Source: Branchipolynoe longqiensis (taxonomy: Eukaryota > Annelida > Polychaeta > Phyllodocida > Polynoidae). Taken from it: 64,000 nt of DNA. Below are positions 1 through 10,650 of the stretch, piece by piece; positions within the stretch are counted from its first letter, which is position 1; each line of letters starts with the position of its first letter. The notes under the pieces are model-generated. The model made no database searches. It was not told the origin of the DNA and saw only the letters and a list, made by a program, of their open reading frames with translations. Where the stretch lies: the NCBI GenBank assembly GCA_030323885.1, contig CM059190.1, positions 85,924,709 through 85,988,708 of the forward strand, in the 5' to 3' direction. The position numbers and the translations under genes were made by a program.

Positions 1-304
1 GTACAAATAGCCTGCCTACTCGTATGTGGGTGCGGAGAGGGGGACAGGGGACGGGGGGGGGGGGCGATAATATGGAAACGCCAGCATACTGAACATGAAA
101 TAACAATCACCATATCGAGGCTCGAGTGAATCCCTGGCAGGGAGACTGGGCATGTCCTCCTGATTAATGGCTCCTCCCCCGATTACAAATCAGCCAGACA
201 CGCCAACTCCCCCGCTGTGGTAGGAGATTTCGAAAAAATGAGCCAACTACACACACAAACACACACATACACAAACAAACACACATACCAGTGATGACTC
301 GCTA
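1..304. other. Leading non-coding stretch with G-run and AC-rich repeat
   Basis: No gene is visible. It contains a G-rich run near 43-66 and a CA/CAAA-rich simple tract at about 248-294. Nothing else recognisable. Confidence 0.6.
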
Positions 305-632
305 CATTGCTTGCTTGTTTTTTTAGAGTTTTACATCCTGGCAACATCTAAGGTCATATCAGGATGGGTACCGACTTGTGACAGTGCACACTCATGGTGA
401 CTTTATAATTCTGCAGCACTGAGAAATCAGGCCATCAGCACCATAGCCTGATATCACACTCAGTGACATTATCCTGGCACTAAGCTAACCAGTCCTTGTC
501 CTATCTTATTAATGCTGAGTGCCAGGCTAGGAAGCGACAAGTATCAATTTTGGAAGTCATTGGTTTGACTCGATCGGGAACTGAACTCCCGATCTCCCGC
601 CTGTGTGTTACCGATTCAGCCAACGTGCCCAA
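305..632 (-). mobile_element. SINE-1 copy, head B
   Basis: On the minus strand this reads from a tRNA-like head (a B-box-like segment lies near 580-600) through the SINE-1 body to the tail at 318-350 (rc of TTTTACATCCTGGCAACATC). The body matches about 30 other copies here. Diverged, with a small loss in the box B region. Confidence 0.8.
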
Positions 633-639
633 TATTTGC

Positions 640-741
640 TACAAAATACACATGTTGATAGTCCTGTTATATGTATGTATGTATATGTAAATATGCCATG
701 TATGTATGTCTGTATGTATGTCTGCATGGTTATGTATGTAT
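640..741. repeat. ATGT microsatellite
   Basis: Imperfect TATG/TGTA tetranucleotide run directly preceding a SINE-2 copy. A similar run follows that copy at about 1057-1090, so the SINE may have inserted into the tract. Confidence 0.8.
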
Positions 742-1056
742 GTGGTGATCTCTGTGGCGGAGTGGTTAGTGTCTGACTTTTTTCTAGGTCAGACTCCTAA
801 TCTGAAGGTAGGTGGTTCGATTCCCCATGCCCCCACCTCTGCCAATTTGAATTTCCACCACTGTGTAGAACTTACATCGTCATCAAAGGCCAGTTGCTCT
901 CATACCATGTCTATGTGGTGTGGGAGGTTAAAAATCCCTTGGGTCGGTAAAAGTGTAGGCCCGGGCTTTCTATCGACAAACTGTCTAATGGTGAAAACAA
1001 GCCTATTCGGACTTATCCATGATATGCAGTATAAATCTTCAAGGAAAAAAAAAAAA
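742..1056 (+). mobile_element. SINE-2 copy (Leu/Ser-tRNA-like head)
   Basis: A box A-like TGGCGGAGTGGTTAGT lies near 755 and a perfect box B GGTTCGATTCC at 814-824. Their wide spacing suggests a long-variable-arm tRNA ancestor. The copy ends in a 12-A tail at 1045-1056. Homologous copies lie at 25213-25534 (+) and 38251-38567 (-). Confidence 0.85.
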
Positions 1057-1467
1057 GTGTGTATATATGTATGTATGTATGTATGCGTGTATGTATTTGA
1101 AGTGAAAATATGTCAAATTAATGTTGGTGTGCATGCTGAAATACTGGACTTCATAAGCATCAGCAGTGACAGGTTCTATGAAAGTGACTTGGCACTCCTC
1201 ATTTGCAGAAATGACTACTTAATGACTGCACCAGCGCCTAAGACGGATGTGTAGTATTAAATCTAGATAAGAGGTTGGCTTAGAAAATGTGACACTCTCA
1301 TCGGACTATGCATGCAGCATTGTGAGATATAGTCAATGTTGTGGAAAAAGTACCGGTCGCAGGTGAGCATGTAGACGACGCAGATGGCGTGCATCGGCTC
1401 ATTTTGAAAACACTGATGTATTTGGTTGATCACTATAATCTATCATACTTTATAGTTTGAAGTTGGT
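1057..1467. other. Non-coding; fragment of TTAA-MITE
   Basis: After an ATGT run, about 1100-1320 resembles the interior and right end of the TTAA-flanked MITE family, ending near CATCGGACTATGCA. No TSD could be assigned and no gene is seen. Confidence 0.5.
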
Positions 1468-1822
1468 TTCCTGGTTTTTGGAGTTTAATGTCCTGGCAAC
1501 ATCTAAGGTCATATCAGGACGGGTACCGACTTGTGACAGTGCACACTCATGGTGACTTTATTTGATAATTCTGCCCCACTGGGAGAACAGGCCCCCAGCA
1601 TCACAACCTGAAATCCCTCTCAGTCACATTACCCTGACACTGAGCCAACCAGTCCTTGCCCTATCCTCAATGCCAAGCGCCTCTCTAGGGAGCGACAAGT
1701 ATACATTTTTAAGTCATTGGTTTGACTCGACCAGGGTTCGAATCTGTGGGTTCGAATTCCACGATCTACTAAAACCGGGAGACAGACGCTTAACTTATTC
1801 GGTCATCCCATCTGCTGTTCAG
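1468..1822 (-). mobile_element. SINE-1 copy, head A
   Basis: Nearly full-length minus-strand copy. The tail is at 1470-1510, the conserved body at 1550-1730, a box B-like GGTTCGAA stretch near 1735-1760, and the head A end (rc of GGGATGACCGAATAAG) near 1795-1815. Confidence 0.85.
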
Positions 1823-1894
1823 TTTGAAGTAATGTTGCTTTAAAATAACTAACTTAGACGAGATATTTGAGGAGTAATCGTGCCAAATAAACCC

Positions 1895-2000
1895 ATAGGC
1901 TTCAGGAGTAACAGAAGATCTGTGCACCTGATCTCGCAGCTTTCCGTATTGTCAAACCTATTTTCCGTATTTTTAAATGACTTTCACTAACACATTTACA
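1895..2000. repeat. Fragment of the 154-bp hairpin MITE
   Basis: GTAACAGAAGATCTGTGCACC resembles, with changes, the left terminal repeat of the element at 2081-2234, followed by the related TTTCCGTATTTT interior. The other end is not found. Confidence 0.4.
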
Positions 2001-2080
2001 ATGAAAAATAAGCAATTACATAATATCCACAAGCAAACTTTTCATGCTTGATAATAAGCTCCCTTCAAAACCACAAAGCT

Positions 2081-2234
2081 GTTACAGACCTGTGCACCCG
2101 GAACAAACACTATCAGTATTCTGAAAGTCATTTTCAGTATTTTTTTCAGTTTCCGGAACAAAGGCAGAGAAACCATATTTCCCTATTTACCCTTGCAATC
2201 CGGGACAAATCCGGAAGGTGCACAGGTCTGTAAC
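2081..2234. mobile_element. Short MITE with perfect 18-bp terminal inverted repeats
   Basis: GTTACAGACCTGTGCACC at 2081-2098 is exactly inverted at 2217-2234. The 154-bp element has no coding capacity. Its flanks resemble the TTAA-MITE interior, suggesting a nested insertion, but no clear target duplication is seen. Confidence 0.7.
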
Positions 2235-2463
2235 AGGTTCAATTAATTTGTTCAGACTTAGTATGCCCTTTAGAACCAGTTACTGCTGAAGATTATGGTG
2301 TCCTGCATTTTGACACACATCCCAAAATTAATTCTGCCTGTTTCCACGTCAAATAGCTCCAATATTCGCTATTTACAGCAAGAGTTATTTCAAACTAAAA
2401 TAAGATAGGTTCTAATGATCAACCAAATGAAATATGGCAAAAAAACTCAAAACCATCGAACTA
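2235..2463. mobile_element. Right part of a TTAA-MITE
   Basis: The sequence follows the family interior (CAGTTACTGCTGAAG..., AAAATAAGATAGGTT...) and ends in CTCAAAACCATCGAACTATG, like the right terminus at 34289. The terminus runs directly into the 57-bp tandem array. Confidence 0.6.
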
Positions 2464-3075
2464 TGCCACTTTCAACATACATGTACGTTAGGATACATGT
2501 ATGCATGCATACAGACTGAATGCCACTTTCAACATACATGTACGTTAGGATACATGTATGCATGCATACAGACTGAATGCCACTTTCAACATACATGTAC
2601 GTTAGGATACATGTATGCATGCATACAGACTGAATGCCACTTTCAACATACATGTATGTTAGGATACATGTATGCATGCATACAGACTGAATGCCACTTT
2701 CAACATGCATGTACGTTAGGATACATGTATGCATGCATACAGTGAATGCACTTTCACTACATGTACGTTGATCATGTATGCATGCATACAGACTGAATGC
2801 CACTTTCAACATACATGTATGTTAGGATACATGTATGCATGCATACAGACTGAATGCCACTTTCAACATGCATGTACGTTAGGATACATGTGTGCATCCA
2901 TACAGACTGAATGCCACTTTCAACATACATGTACGTTAGGATACATGTATGCATGCATACAGACTGAATGCCACTTTCAGCATACATGTACGTTAGGATA
3001 CATGTGTGCATCCATACAGACTGAATGCCACTTTCAACATACATGTACGTTAGGAAAGATGTATGCCACTTTCAA
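2464..3075. repeat. 57-bp minisatellite, about 10 units
   Basis: Units begin ATGCCACTTTCAACATACAT, recurring at 2464, 2521, 2578 and so on, with one shortened unit near 2745-2785. The unit contains nested ACATGTATGCATGCAT palindromes. Because 57 is a multiple of three, stop-free frames persist on both strands; these are not evidence of protein. Confidence 0.95.
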
Positions 3076-3106
3076 CATATATTTGATAATCGTTATAATA
3101 TTTATG

Positions 3107-3155
3107 ATTGGTTGGTTGATTGTTGGAGCTTTACATCCTGGCAACATCTAAGGTC
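3107..3155 (-). mobile_element. SINE-1 tail fragment
   Basis: Only the last 45-50 bp of SINE-1 are present (GGTTGATTGTTGGAGC, TTTACATCCTGGCAACATC). The sequence leaves the family after AAGGTC. No target duplication is seen. Confidence 0.7.
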
Positions 3156-3512
3156 TATGAAGATGGTGGTGACGAGGAGTGGACCAACTACATTTCAAGA
3201 AGAATAAAATGAATTAAATTAAAATGAGGTCCATCCGGAGTGTATGCTGCTGACAACTTTGAGGATAACCTTTGCTGTTGCAGTAAACTCCACACACGAC
3301 TTCAGTTTAAAAACCAGCTGCAAATACTCAGTCCTTCCAGTTGGCAATGGTTCTCCAGGGTTCAGCAGTAGAACAATTTTCTTTTTATAAACTACACACT
3401 GAGTCTTTTTGGATTTTATTGGGGGGATTCTTTTTGTTGTGGGTGGTGTGGTGGTAGGGGAGGGAGCCTGAAAGTGTTGGGCAGAACTGCCTGGTTGGTA
3501 GGTAATCTGTTG
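3156..3512. other. Non-coding, unassigned
   Basis: AT-moderate sequence with a G/T-rich patch at 3420-3500. I see no gene or named repeat. Confidence 0.5.
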
Positions 3513-3912
3513 TTGGTTGGAGTTTTACGTCCTAGCAAAATCTAAGGTCATACCAGGACGGGTACTGACTTGTGACAGTGCACACTCATAGCGACCTTAT
3601 TGTGCTGCCCCACTGGGAGACCAGGCCACCAGAACCATGACCTGATATCCCAGTCAGTTACATTATTGTGACACTGAGCTAACCAGTGCTTGCTCTATCC
3701 TACTAATGTTGAGCGCCAGGCTAGGAAGCGAAAATGATCAATTTTAGAAGTCATTGGTTTGACTCGACCAGGTTTGACGTGCATTAGCCGATGATAAAAA
3801 TCAATGCGCTTCGCTAAATAAAACAAACTTTTTTTACTCAACCGGGATTCAAACTCCTGACCTTCCAAAGTGAAGTCTGCACTCTACCGATTCGGCCACT
3901 GTGTTCGGTGGG
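3513..3912 (-). mobile_element. SINE-1 copy, head B, interrupted by SINE-3 tail
   Basis: The tail and body run 3513-3775 and head B resumes at 3838-3912. Between them, 3777-3837 is a 5'-truncated SINE-3 tail in plus orientation (CCGATGATAAAAATCAATGC to AAACAAACTTTTTTT). This makes a nested insertion. Confidence 0.8.
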
Positions 3913-3946
3913 TAATCTAGTTCTTTCATTCTACTTTTAAATTGTA

Positions 3947-4372
3947 GCTCTTGGGTCCGCTACCTAGCGAGGGAACGGGACGTAGTTCATGCAGTAGAGT
4001 GTCCACCTGTGAAGGAGTGGGTCATGCGATCGGTCCTGCTCAGTGGACCCATTTGCAGTTTGGGCTATTTTCCATTCCAACCAGTGGTCCACACCTAGTT
4101 CCTCAAAGGCTGTGGTATGCGCTGTCTTGTATGTGGGAAAGTGCATATAAAAGACCCCTTGCTGCTTATCGGAAAGAGTAGCCTATGTGGCGGTGGCGGC
4201 AGCGGAAGTAGGGTACGTAATTTTACGCTCAATCGAACCCTACTATACTACTAGCGGATTTCCTCCAAAGAAATATGTCAGAGTGACCATATGTTTGATG
4301 ACCAAATAGCCGATGATAAAAATCAATGCGCTGTAGAGGAGTCTTTAAATAAAACAAACTTTTTTTGCTACC
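3947..4372 (+). mobile_element. SINE-3 copy
   Basis: The head includes GGACGTAGTTCATGCAGTAG and a degenerate box B. The body has the family segment GTGCATATAAAAGACCCCTT, and the 3' end is AAATAAAACAAACTTTTTTT. A truncated relative lies at 41143-41398 (-). This resembles SINEs I know to be widespread in molluscs, but the exact family name is uncertain. Confidence 0.75.
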
Positions 4373-4439
4373 TATCGTAGTTACAGGACAAAGATTGTGA
4401 CAGCAGTCTCTGTTGGCGGATGCGACCACTACTCCCCCA

Positions 4440-4790
4440 CGGGACCGGGCCCCGGGTGTAATTGGCAGAGCACGGGCCTCACGTGCGGAAGGTCAGGAGT
4501 TCAGTTCCCAGTCGAGTCAAACCAATGACTTTAAAATTGATACTTGTCGCCTCCTAGCCTAGCGCTCGGCATCAATAGGATAGGGCACGGACGGGTTAGC
4601 TCAGTGTCAGAATAATGTGACTGAGTGGGATATCAGGTCATGGTGCCAGCGGCCTGTTTTCCCAGTAGGGCAGCACTATAAATTCACCATGAGTGTGCAC
4701 TGTCACAAATCGGTGCCTATCCTGATATGACCATAGATGTTGCTAGGACATAAAACAACAAACAAACAAACAAACAAACAAACAAACTCC
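4440..4790 (+). mobile_element. SINE-1 copy, head B
   Basis: The head (AATTGGCAGAGCACGGGCCT) is followed by GGTCAGGAGTTCAGTTCCC, the common GTCGAGTCAAACCAATGACT joint, the body, and a tail ending in about six CAAA units at 4757-4788. Confidence 0.85.
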
Positions 4791-5218
4791 CCTGCGGATA
4801 ACTCACGAACACCAAAGACGCCGACTTGCCGGACACGGCGGATATCGACGTCGCGGTGGAGAGTGCGCTGGAACCAGCGTCACGACCAGCGTCATGGCAA
4901 CGCACTGAACGCCGTGCCCGGCGCGCCAACACAAAACCAACATGGACACACACACAAACCCTACCTTCGTACTAATTCAAACCGCCCCACGTTTACCTGC
5001 ACCGACCGGCCAGAACTACGCGTCAAATTTACAGCACATTTGGGGGGGGGGGGGGTTCCTTTTTTCCATGTGCGTTTTTTGGTGATTGTTGACTGGCGTT
5101 TTATTCGCACGTCGCGCCCCATTTCACTCGCTACACGATGCAGGACACACGCCCGGTACAGGGGGCTCCAGAGGCGCCGAGTACACTTTAATTTTAAAGC
5201 CGACAGCTAAGCTGTAAC
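4791..5218. other. GC-rich non-coding stretch
   Basis: Rich in CpG, with a G-run at 5041-5054. A stop-free frame exists on the plus strand but has no recognisable domain and begins inside the SINE tail. No gene is called. Confidence 0.5.
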
Positions 5219-5221
5219 TAA

Positions 5222-5873
5222 TGGCCCTGTCACACTACGACGTGTTGCCTTTTTTGTCGAAACGTCGGGACATGTTACCGGCGCGTTAACGGCGTGTCGG
5301 TACACGTCGGTACATGTTGAGTGATAGCAATGTGTGAATGGACACGTCGGCGCGGGTCGGGTCGCGCCGATCATTTTGTGCTTGCACAAAACTTTCAGCG
5401 TGCCCCGACGGGTTGGAGGGGGCATTACGGGCGCTTTATCAACACGTCGATACCCGTTGGCGGCACGCCGGGGGAACACTGCCAGAACGTTGATCAACTT
5501 CGGTTAACGTTGGCTTTTTTTCCCCCAAAATGCAACCGTTCGGCGCGTCCGTAACGTCCGATCGACGGGTAGTGGGCGCGATATTGGCATTGCTCCAGCG
5601 TTTTTCGACGCATTGGACGTGTTGCCGGCGCGTCTGGGCATGCTGGTAGTGGGGTCTGGACGTGTTCCCGGCGCATCTTGACGTGTTGGTGGCGGGTGTG
5701 TATGCGTTGACACGCTACTAGCACCCCAATAACGCGCCACCAACACGCCACTAGCAGGCTGCAACCCGTCGAACTTTCTCCCACAACGCCGAAAAGTTGG
5801 ATGTCTCGCGCCCTAGCAAATATCTTGCGCGTTGGCGGCGCGCCGGGGGAAACGTCGTAGTGTGACAGGGCCT
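5222..5873. mobile_element. PIF/Harbinger-like MITE (GGCCCTGTCACACTACG ends)
   Basis: The terminal inverted repeats TGGCCCTGTCACACTACGAC / rc AGGCCCTGTCACACTACGAC delimit 652 bp. Flanks are TAA on the left and TTA on the right, fitting TWA with one mismatch. The interior is dominated by short CGTCG/CGTTG/GGCGCG words on both strands. No transposase. Confidence 0.85.
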
Positions 5874-6189
5874 TTAGACAAATCTGACCAGACAGAATTG
5901 TTACTTATTACTACACAGCCTGGTATTTCTCATTAATAGGATGAGGAAAGAACTGGCTTGCTTTATATTTGAAACAAATATAATGGGTGGACCACTATAA
6001 CCTGCTTTACGTTAACAACTTCAAGTAGCTCATATTTCTAGGGGTTTCAAGTGAAAACACTCCAAATTAATGTTCGTGTGCACATCGAAATACTGACATC
6101 ATAAGTTTCAGCAGTTAGTTAGAGGTTCTAGTAAATTGACTTAGTATTCCATTGGGTGCACATCTACTTAAGATGGGCATGGAGGATGT
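5874..6189. other. TTAA-MITE interior fragment
   Basis: About 5985-6165 matches the family interior (ACCACTATAACCTGCTTTAC, AAATTAATGTTCGTGTGCAC, GCAGTTAGTTAGAGGTTCTA). Ends are not preserved; no gene. Confidence 0.5.
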
Positions 6190-6530
6190 TGGATGGTTGG
6201 TTGTTGGAGTTTTACGTCCTGGCAACATTTAGGGTCATAACAGGTTTGGGTACCGACTTGTGAGTGCACACACATGGCAACTTTATAGTGCTGCCCCACT
6301 GCAAGACCAGGCCACCAGTACCATGACCTGATATCCCACTCAGTCACATTATCTTGACACTGAGCCAACCAGTCCTTGCCCTATCCTAATAATGCCGAGC
6401 TCCAGGCTAGGAAGCACAAGTATCAATTTTTAAGTCATTGGTTTGACTCGATCAGGGTTCGAACCCATGACCCCACGATCTACCAACACGGGAGACGGAC
6501 GCTCTAACTCATTCGGCCATCCCGTCTGAT
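6190..6530 (-). mobile_element. SINE-1 copy, head A, near full length
   Basis: The tail TTGGTTGTTGGAGTTTTACG opens the copy, then come the conserved body, a box B inverted at about 6456-6470 and the head A terminus (CATTCGGCCATCCCGTCTG) at 6512-6530. Confidence 0.9.
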
Positions 6531-6655
6531 CACCTAGCTAGGAAGCGACAAGTATACATTTTCAAATCATTGGTCAGACTCGACGTGGGTTCGAACCCTC
6601 AGGTTCGAATCCAATGATCTACCAAAAAGGGAGACGGGCGCTCAACTCATTCGGC
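6531..6655 (-). mobile_element. Partial second SINE-1 head, tandem to the preceding copy
   Basis: From CTAGGAAGCGACAAGTATAC to CAACTCATTCGGC, only the 5' half of SINE-1 is repeated behind the complete copy. This arrangement suggests local duplication. Confidence 0.75.
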
Positions 6656-7291
6656 AACGTAAAAATCACTTATTTACGTCGAGATACATAGAAATTCTCG
6701 CCGTTTCAGGGCCAATTTGGACATCAGTGCAACGTAGTGGACATAGGCGAAATGTCGATCCAACGTAGTGGTAACGCATGTCAACGCATGAGAACATTAA
6801 AAAAACACTCACAGAACGCTCGCAGAATGTCGGTGAATGTTATATAGGTTATTCGATCGCCAGAAGTACGCCTTATACGTTAAATACATAAAAACATGGT
6901 ACAGAAATGCCAAACGTATGTTAGACATACATTAGACGTACATTATCCATATGTGTTCAATACATTGTCAATACGTGGACTGTACATTTCTGCCGGCTTG
7001 ACTTATGCCTGATGTAGTTCAACGTAGTTCAATGTATGTATAACGTACGTGTAAGGTATGTCTAGCATACTCAAAGTATGTCAAATGTATACATAGCATA
7101 TGCTAACGTATAAGCCACATGTTGTCTTACGTCGAGCTACGTCAAAAGTTTTGGGTATGTCCAAAAACCATGATGAGTGTCGACGTAGGCCTAACGTACG
7201 AGTAACGTAACCCAAAGTACCTCAACATAATGACCAAAATTCATCTACGTCGGTTTACATTAGTGCGTTATGTCATAGTGTGACAGGGGTA
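6656..7291. mobile_element. PIF/Harbinger-like MITE, left end missing
   Basis: The right end TAGTGTGACAGGGGTA matches the end of the 26232-26901 element and is followed by TAA. The interior is a cloud of ACGTA/AACGT words. No left terminus is found before the SINE-1 fragment, so the element is probably truncated. Confidence 0.65.
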
Positions 7292-7734
7292 TAAGTATGC
7301 TCCATATAAAACTCAGACGGTGTGCTGTGGTAGCTGGATTCCCGCCGTTTATCTGTCTATGTACGTGATGTGTTTACTGTTGGTAATTGACTACACCCCC
7401 CCCCCCCCCAACCTAAACACCCTCACTAACACACTCACTACCACATACACACACCAACAAGCAATGAACCGCTATCTGTACTGCTAAGCGACAGTGTAGT
7501 AATGAACATCATGTAGAGGATGAGCAACGACGCCGCAATACTAATAAATCATCGTCAAGGTTTAAAATTAAACCACTATCAAAACACACAAAAACACACA
7601 AGTCACCAAACCACTAGAAAATCTGGAGCGATATAAGTTCAAATAAGAGATGCATTCACGCACGCGCACACACGCACACATATACTTGTGTGTTTGCCTT
7701 CAGAGGTGACTTCACACAATGCAATCATTATCCC
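7292..7734. other. Non-coding, unassigned
   Basis: Contains a C-run at 7397-7409 and a CACA tract near 7660-7685. No gene or named repeat is recognised. Confidence 0.5.
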
Positions 7735-7930
7735 GTTTTGGTAGATCGTGGGATTCGAACCACCCACGGGTTCGAACCCATGTCGAATCAAACCGATGAC
7801 TTACAAATTGATACTTGTCACTTCCTAGCCAGGCACTAGGCATTATTAGGATAGGACAAGGAATGGTTGGCTGGCTGACTGTCAGGATAATGTGACTGAG
7901 TGGGACATCAAGTCATGGTGCTGACGGCAT
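7735..7930 (+). mobile_element. SINE-1 5' half (head A), left arm of inverted pair
   Basis: It starts in TTTTGGTAGATCGTGGGATT, has box B-like GGTTCGAACCC, and continues to TCATGGTGCTGACGG. It meets the next SINE-1, which is in the opposite orientation. Confidence 0.8.
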
Positions 7931-8280
7931 GGTGCTGACAGCATGGGTACCGACTTGTGACTTTATAGTGCTGCCCCACTGGGATATCGGGCCAACCAGC
8001 ACCATGACCCGATATCCCACTCAGGCACATTATCCTGACACTGAGCTAACCAGTCCATGCCCTATCCTATTAATGCCGAGCGGCAAGCTAGGAAGCGACA
8101 AGCATCAATTTTGTGAGTCATTGGTTTGACTGGATCGGGAATCGATCTCCCGATCACCAGCATGGGAGGCCTGTTTGTTTGTTTGTTTGTTGTTGTTTTA
8201 CGTCCTAGCAACATCTAAGGTCATATCAGGACGGGGCATGGGAGGCCTGCACTCTGCCGATTCGGACACCATGTCTGGTG
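7931..8280 (-). mobile_element. SINE-1 copy, head B, interrupted by a micro-insertion
   Basis: The body is followed by head B (CCGATCTCCCG..., CTCTGCCGATTCGGACACCA). The head is split at 8172/8237 by a 64-bp SINE-1 tail with a 12-bp target duplication. Confidence 0.85.
8173..8236 (-). mobile_element. 64-bp 5'-truncated SINE-1 insertion with perfect 12-bp TSD
   Basis: The segment is only the SINE-1 3' terminus (GTTTG repeats, TTTTACGTCCTAGCAACATC, to GGACGGGG). CATGGGAGGCCT flanks it exactly at 8161-8172 and 8237-8248, as expected for target-primed reverse transcription. Confidence 0.9.
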
Positions 8281-8695
8281 AGAGATGGATGACAATCCTG
8301 TCTAAATCCGAGCAAGATCTGCTTCGCTATAAAACAGATCTGGATTTCCTGGCACAGAGTTGGTGAAATGGGAGAGAATGCTAACACTATAGCGACCACA
8401 GAAAGCTCTCCATTCGACTTTTAAATTCTATTAATCTACCTGATTTCATCAATTCTTCATTCAAAAATAGACCCAGTAGAAAAAAGGGTGGGAAGGCTGG
8501 GTAAAGGAAATGAGCAAATAAATTCTTAATCAAAGAAACAGAATATATTCTTCACATACCTCTTTATATTTACACGTTTCTTTTAAACTGTGGTCTAAGT
8601 TAATTCATGGAGATAAATAAACTTTAAAAGTCAAATCCAAACCTTTCCGTGACCACCATATTGGTTTTGTTGCATTCTCTACCAACTTCCCAACT
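8281..8695. repeat. R350 dispersed repeat, rearranged copy
   Basis: Shares GGCACAGAGTTGGTGAAATG and TAGCGACCACAGAAAG with copies at 17585, 23740 and 29285. A later part (8470-8640) matches the family in inverted order. No coding sequence. Confidence 0.55.
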
Positions 8696-8698
8696 TTA

Positions 8699-9005
8699 AG
8701 GCCCGGTAACCATCTGGCGGTGTCCGGTGGTGTCCGGCGGTGTCCGGACACCTCTGGACTGAGGTGTCCCGTTTGTCCGGTACATGTCCGGTACCCATCC
8801 GGTACCCATCCGTACATGTCCGGTACCCATCCGTTGGTGTCCGGTTATCGTCCGGTACATGTACGGTACTTATCCGGTTGTCCGGCGGCAATTAACCCAA
8901 TTTTACACTCCATTTTGATAGATTTCTTCACCGGACAACACCGGACTAGAAAATTCTTTGTCCGGTGGTCTCCGGTGCTCAGTCCGGTGAGGTGTGACAA
9001 TGACT
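8699..9005. mobile_element. PIF/Harbinger-like MITE, TCCGG-rich
   Basis: The left end AGGCCCGGTAACC pairs weakly with the right end, whose GTCCGGTGAGGTGTGAC matches the end of the 49428-49943 element. TTA lies directly on both sides (8696-8698 and 9006-9008). The interior is a dense array of TCCGGT words in both orientations. Confidence 0.75.
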
Positions 9006-9008
9006 TTA

Positions 9009-9691
9009 GGCCAATATCGATAAACACTGTGCACTGGAACCACTACCTACACAATTAATTCCTATTTGAAGCAGTTTTTACTCGGATTTAGACATAAATT
9101 GTCATTCACCCCTACTCTGGGTACAGGTGAATCCCTTATCTAGCTCTTCAGCAGTTCAAAACTGACAAGCTCTCATAAAATTGCACGATCTGATTTTAGA
9201 TGCTCACCTAGATTTCATCCTAGATTCATCCTAGATTCATCCTACATATCACACTTAGTGGTGCACCCATTAAACATTAACTGCTGCATAAAATTGGCAG
9301 AAACTCAAAACCACCAGACTGTGCAACTTTAAGGAAACGGTCATTAATCATTCTCAGCCTGTCGTTGAGGAGTGGAGTAGGGGGGGGGGGGGGGGGGGGG
9401 GGGGGGGAGTAGGGAATGTTCCCGTTTGTTTGAGACTAGACTCAGAGTAGAATGATTGCTGCAGCACATGCTGATCATGTCCTATTCACCAGGACTTGCT
9501 GTGTCTTGTGAGGTTATTTATTCACCGCTCTTTCTACTCACCCTGGCTGACAGAACCGTTAGTTCCACGTACCTGTAACGAAAAGAACAGATTGTCAGAC
9601 ATGCAGTCGGTATTGTTATTTGAAGCCGCATAGTCCGATGAAGCATCAACATATCAAAACCAAAGCAATTATCTAGAATTGATTCTACATA
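9009..9691. other. Non-coding; 38-bp G-run and TTAA-MITE end
   Basis: CATCCTAGATT is repeated near 9217-9243. A TTAA-MITE right end (CCACCAGACTGTGCAACTTTAA) lies near 9313-9334. A pure G-run occupies 9380-9417. No gene. Confidence 0.6.
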
Positions 9692-9985
9692 TCTTTTACA
9701 TCCTGGCAACGCCTAAGGTCATATCAGGATGGGTACCGACTTGTGTCAGTGCACACTCATGACAGCTTTATAGGACTGTTGACCAGGCTGCCAGCACCAT
9801 GACCTGATAGCCCACTCAGTCACATTATCCTGACACTAAGCCAACCAGTCCTTGCCCTATCCTAATAATGCCGAGTGCTGGCTAGGAAGCATCAAGTATA
9901 AATTTTCAGGTCATTGGTTTTACTCGACCAGGATTAGAATCCGACGATCTACCAAAACAGGAGACGGACGCTATTCCGCCTGGTC
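9692..9985 (-). mobile_element. SINE-1 copy
   Basis: The tail is at 9692-9740 (TTTTACATCCTGGCAACGCC), then the body, then head A remains ending at GACGGACGCTATTCCG. The body half is duplicated in the downstream tandem copy. Confidence 0.8.
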
Positions 9986-10650
9986 AAAAGGAAACAAGAA
10001 ATACACAAGAAACTCAAATAGTTTCAATAATATAAAATCAAGAAATGGGGGTGGAGACAGGAGACAGGAGACAAGATACCAATTTCACAAGGGAATGTAA
10101 ATCTTAAATATATCCTTGTAAACCAGAAAGTAAATCAGTAATGCATAACATAGTGATTCACTAGTCACAAATGCTGGACAAAGGCTTTGCATATGCTTTG
10201 TTTACCCGCTTATAGTACTGTCGACCAGGCTGCCAGCACCATGACCTGATAGCCCACTCAGTCATATTATCCTGACACTGAGCCAACCATTCCTTGCCCT
10301 ATCCTAATAATGATGAGTGCCTGGGTAGAAAGCGACAAGTATAAATTTTCAAGTCATTGGTTTGACTCGACCAGGGTTCAAACCCGTGGATTCAAATCCG
10401 ACGATCTACCAAAACAGGAGACGGACGCTATTCCGCCTGGTCAAAAGGAAACAAGAAATACGCAAGAAACTCAAATAGTTTCAATAATATAAAATCAAGA
10501 AATGGGGGTGAGACAGGAGACAGGAGACAAGATACCAATTTCACAAGGGAATGTAAATCTTAAATATATCCTTGTAAACCAGAAAGTAAATCAGTAATGC
10601 ATAACATAGTGATTCACTAGTCACAAATACTGGACAAAGGCTTTGCATAC
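9770..10650. repeat. Tandem duplication, two units of about 440 bp
   Basis: GACCAGGCTGCCAGCACCAT recurs at 9781 and 10223, and similarity continues through TTTCAATAATATAAAATC and TAGTGATTCACTAGTCAC. Each unit is half SINE-1 body and half unassigned sequence. Differences are few, so the duplication is fairly recent. Confidence 0.85.

Noticed and set aside
2434..3151. Cys/His repeat ORFs resembling a zinc-binding protein
   Set aside because: 57-bp tandem repeat, open in both directions; no spacing typical of zinc fingers.
5494..5784. Arg/Pro-rich ORFs in GC-rich DNA
   Set aside because: Fall within the word-cloud interior of a MITE; no domain and open in several frames.
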